A model generated the notes under the pieces. The model saw only the letters and a list, made by a program, of their open reading frames with translations. It did not search any database and was not told the DNA's origin. A stretch of DNA of 64,000 nucleotides, taken from contig JAHCMI010000037.1 in assembly GCA_019192545.1 (NCBI GenBank), forward strand, positions 20,471-84,470, written 5' to 3'. A program made the position numbers and the translations under genes. Below are positions 63,343-64,000 of this stretch, one piece after another. Positions within the stretch are counted from its first letter, which is position 1. Every line of letters starts with the position of its first letter. The stretch is from Rivularia sp. MS3 (GTDB lineage: Bacteria; Cyanobacteriota; Cyanobacteriia; Cyanobacteriales; Nostocaceae).

Positions 63343-64000
63343 TCATGAACCAGTTGATGTACCTTTTTTAGTTGTTCTGCTTCTTGGCTTTTTCGCTGGG
63401 GCTGATTGATTTGAACTGCTTTCAAGTTTAGTTACTGTTTTAGCAACATTATCAATTTGAGTTTTCATTGTCTCAAATCCAGCTAATTTTTCCACAACAG
63501 CCTTTAACTGTTCTTGCTGATTGTTTAATTGCGCGTCAATTTCCCCTAGTTTCGGGTTTTGTGGCGACTCAGCATTCCCTTTATCTAACCGAGCGATGTT
63601 TTGTTCTAGTTTTTCTGTAGTTTTAGTTAAATTCTCAACCTGGGTGGGAATAGAAGAAACTACTTCTAATTTGTCGCTTAATGATTGTAATTCCTTTTGT
63701 GTCTGACTATTACCTTCTATAGTTTTTGTCAAACTTTCTCTTGTATGAGTATTGGCTTTATCCAGTTGAGTTAGATGTTTTTCCAGTTTTTGGGTAGTTT
63801 GATTTAAATTATCAACTTTGTTAGAAACTGAGGAAACTGTTTCTAATTTTTCGCTTAATTCTTTCAGGTTTTTTTGAGAAAGGTTATTATTACTTTCTAT
63901 AGTTTTTGTCAGACTCTCTTTTGTTTGATTGTTAGCTTTGTCTAGCTTGTTCAGATGAGCTTCGAGCTTTTGTGTAGTTTGGGTTAGATTATCAACTTTA
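63343..64000 (-). CDS. Repetitive coiled-coil protein, 5'-partial (leaves the window)
   Basis: The minus-strand frame is open from the stop at 63343-63345 (TGA) to the window end, so the gene starts outside; a TTG at 63732 is internal and not a real start. The visible 219 codons hold at least two tandem 60-residue repeats (KVDNL-QTTQKLE, LDKAN, ESLTKTIE, SEKLETVSS) predicted as long coiled coil with Ser/Thr/Asn/Gln-rich heptads, and a basic C-terminus (KKPRSRTTKKG). It could be a filament-forming or DNA-binding coiled-coil protein; no family is recognised. Confidence 0.75.
   Translation of the reverse strand, partial: KVDNLTQTTQKLEAHLNKLDKANNQTKESLTKTIESNNNLSQKNLKELSEKLETVSSVSNKVDNLNQTTQKLEKHLTQLDKANTHTRESLTKTIEGNSQTQKELQSLSDKLEVVSSIPTQVENLTKTTEKLEQNIARLDKGNAESPQNPKLGEIDAQLNNQQEQLKAVVEKLAGFETMKTQIDNVAKTVTKLESSSNQSAPAKKPRSRTTKKGTSTGS

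Overview
The window looks like chromosomal DNA of a filamentous, probably heterocyst-forming cyanobacterium (Nostocales, Rivularia/Calothrix/Nostoc-like). The evidence is direct: a CpcS-type phycobiliprotein lyase, the plastid/cyanobacterial ribosomal protein PSRP-3, many hybrid histidine kinases with phytochrome-type GAF domains, AAA/WD40 and NACHT-type proteins, HIP1 octamers (GCGATCGC) scattered through genes, and short tandem heptamer repeats (GGTTAAA, AAAATCC, ACTGTTC and others) at many gene borders. The species is an inference. The DNA is AT-rich and gene-dense, with several 0.3-1.7 kb spacers filled by dispersed repeats.

Layout. 1-4651: two hybrid histidine kinases (the first enters from outside the window) around a small conserved gene. 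4851-6151: hisB and a VUT-family membrane transporter. 6457-14463: four secreted proteins (three share a similar leader, one is a serine beta-lactamase-fold hydrolase with four inserted repeats) around a large AAA-like/TM/14xWD40 protein. 14712-17364: a second AAA-like ATPase with an N-terminal vMAP-type HTH, and an orphan ABC ATPase. 17853-22515: a Wza-like polysaccharide export protein, a DUF1400/alpha-beta hydrolase and an SPFH protein. 22641-29728: folP, tpiA, a DUF697 GTPase, a TM-helix-repeat channel-like protein, an SRPBCC protein and a SirB1 protein. 30821-32827: polysaccharide deacetylase and UDP-glucuronate epimerase-like gene. 34565-36899: atpB-atpE (F1 beta and epsilon) with a repeat-filled spacer. 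37060-41197: a five-gene partner-switching (icfG/slr1859-1861-like) module. 41684-49056: PSRP-3, HAD phosphatase, a decayed acyltransferase pseudogene, a GT11-like transferase, TPR protein, ruvB, hisF, a small membrane protein and tRNA-Ala(GGC). 49316-54677: a Uma2 protein and a three-gene 'split STAND' cassette (NTPase, WD40 propeller, NTPase). 54946-64000: VanY-type peptidase, AEC transporter, phosphoribosyltransferase, GPH symporter, rhomboid protease, two small families, a HEAT protein next to the CpcS lyase, and a repetitive coiled-coil protein leaving the window.

How it works together. The window is mostly housekeeping (his, folate, triose-phosphate isomerase, ATP synthase, ruvB, PSRP-3) interleaved with signalling. 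Three signalling styles are dense here: phosphorelay kinases, a PP2C/STAS/anti-sigma-like partner switch, and STAND/AAA-WD40 proteins that in other bacteria sense danger or assemble scaffolds. The most unusual items are the split STAND cassette with nearly identical WD40 repeats, the fusion of an Slr1861-like switch kinase with its STAS partner, three unrelated genes whose ATG sits in phase inside a heptamer array, and a 9-codon leader ORF with a strong Shine-Dalgarno ahead of the polysaccharide export gene. All functional statements come from reading motifs by eye; no database search was run.
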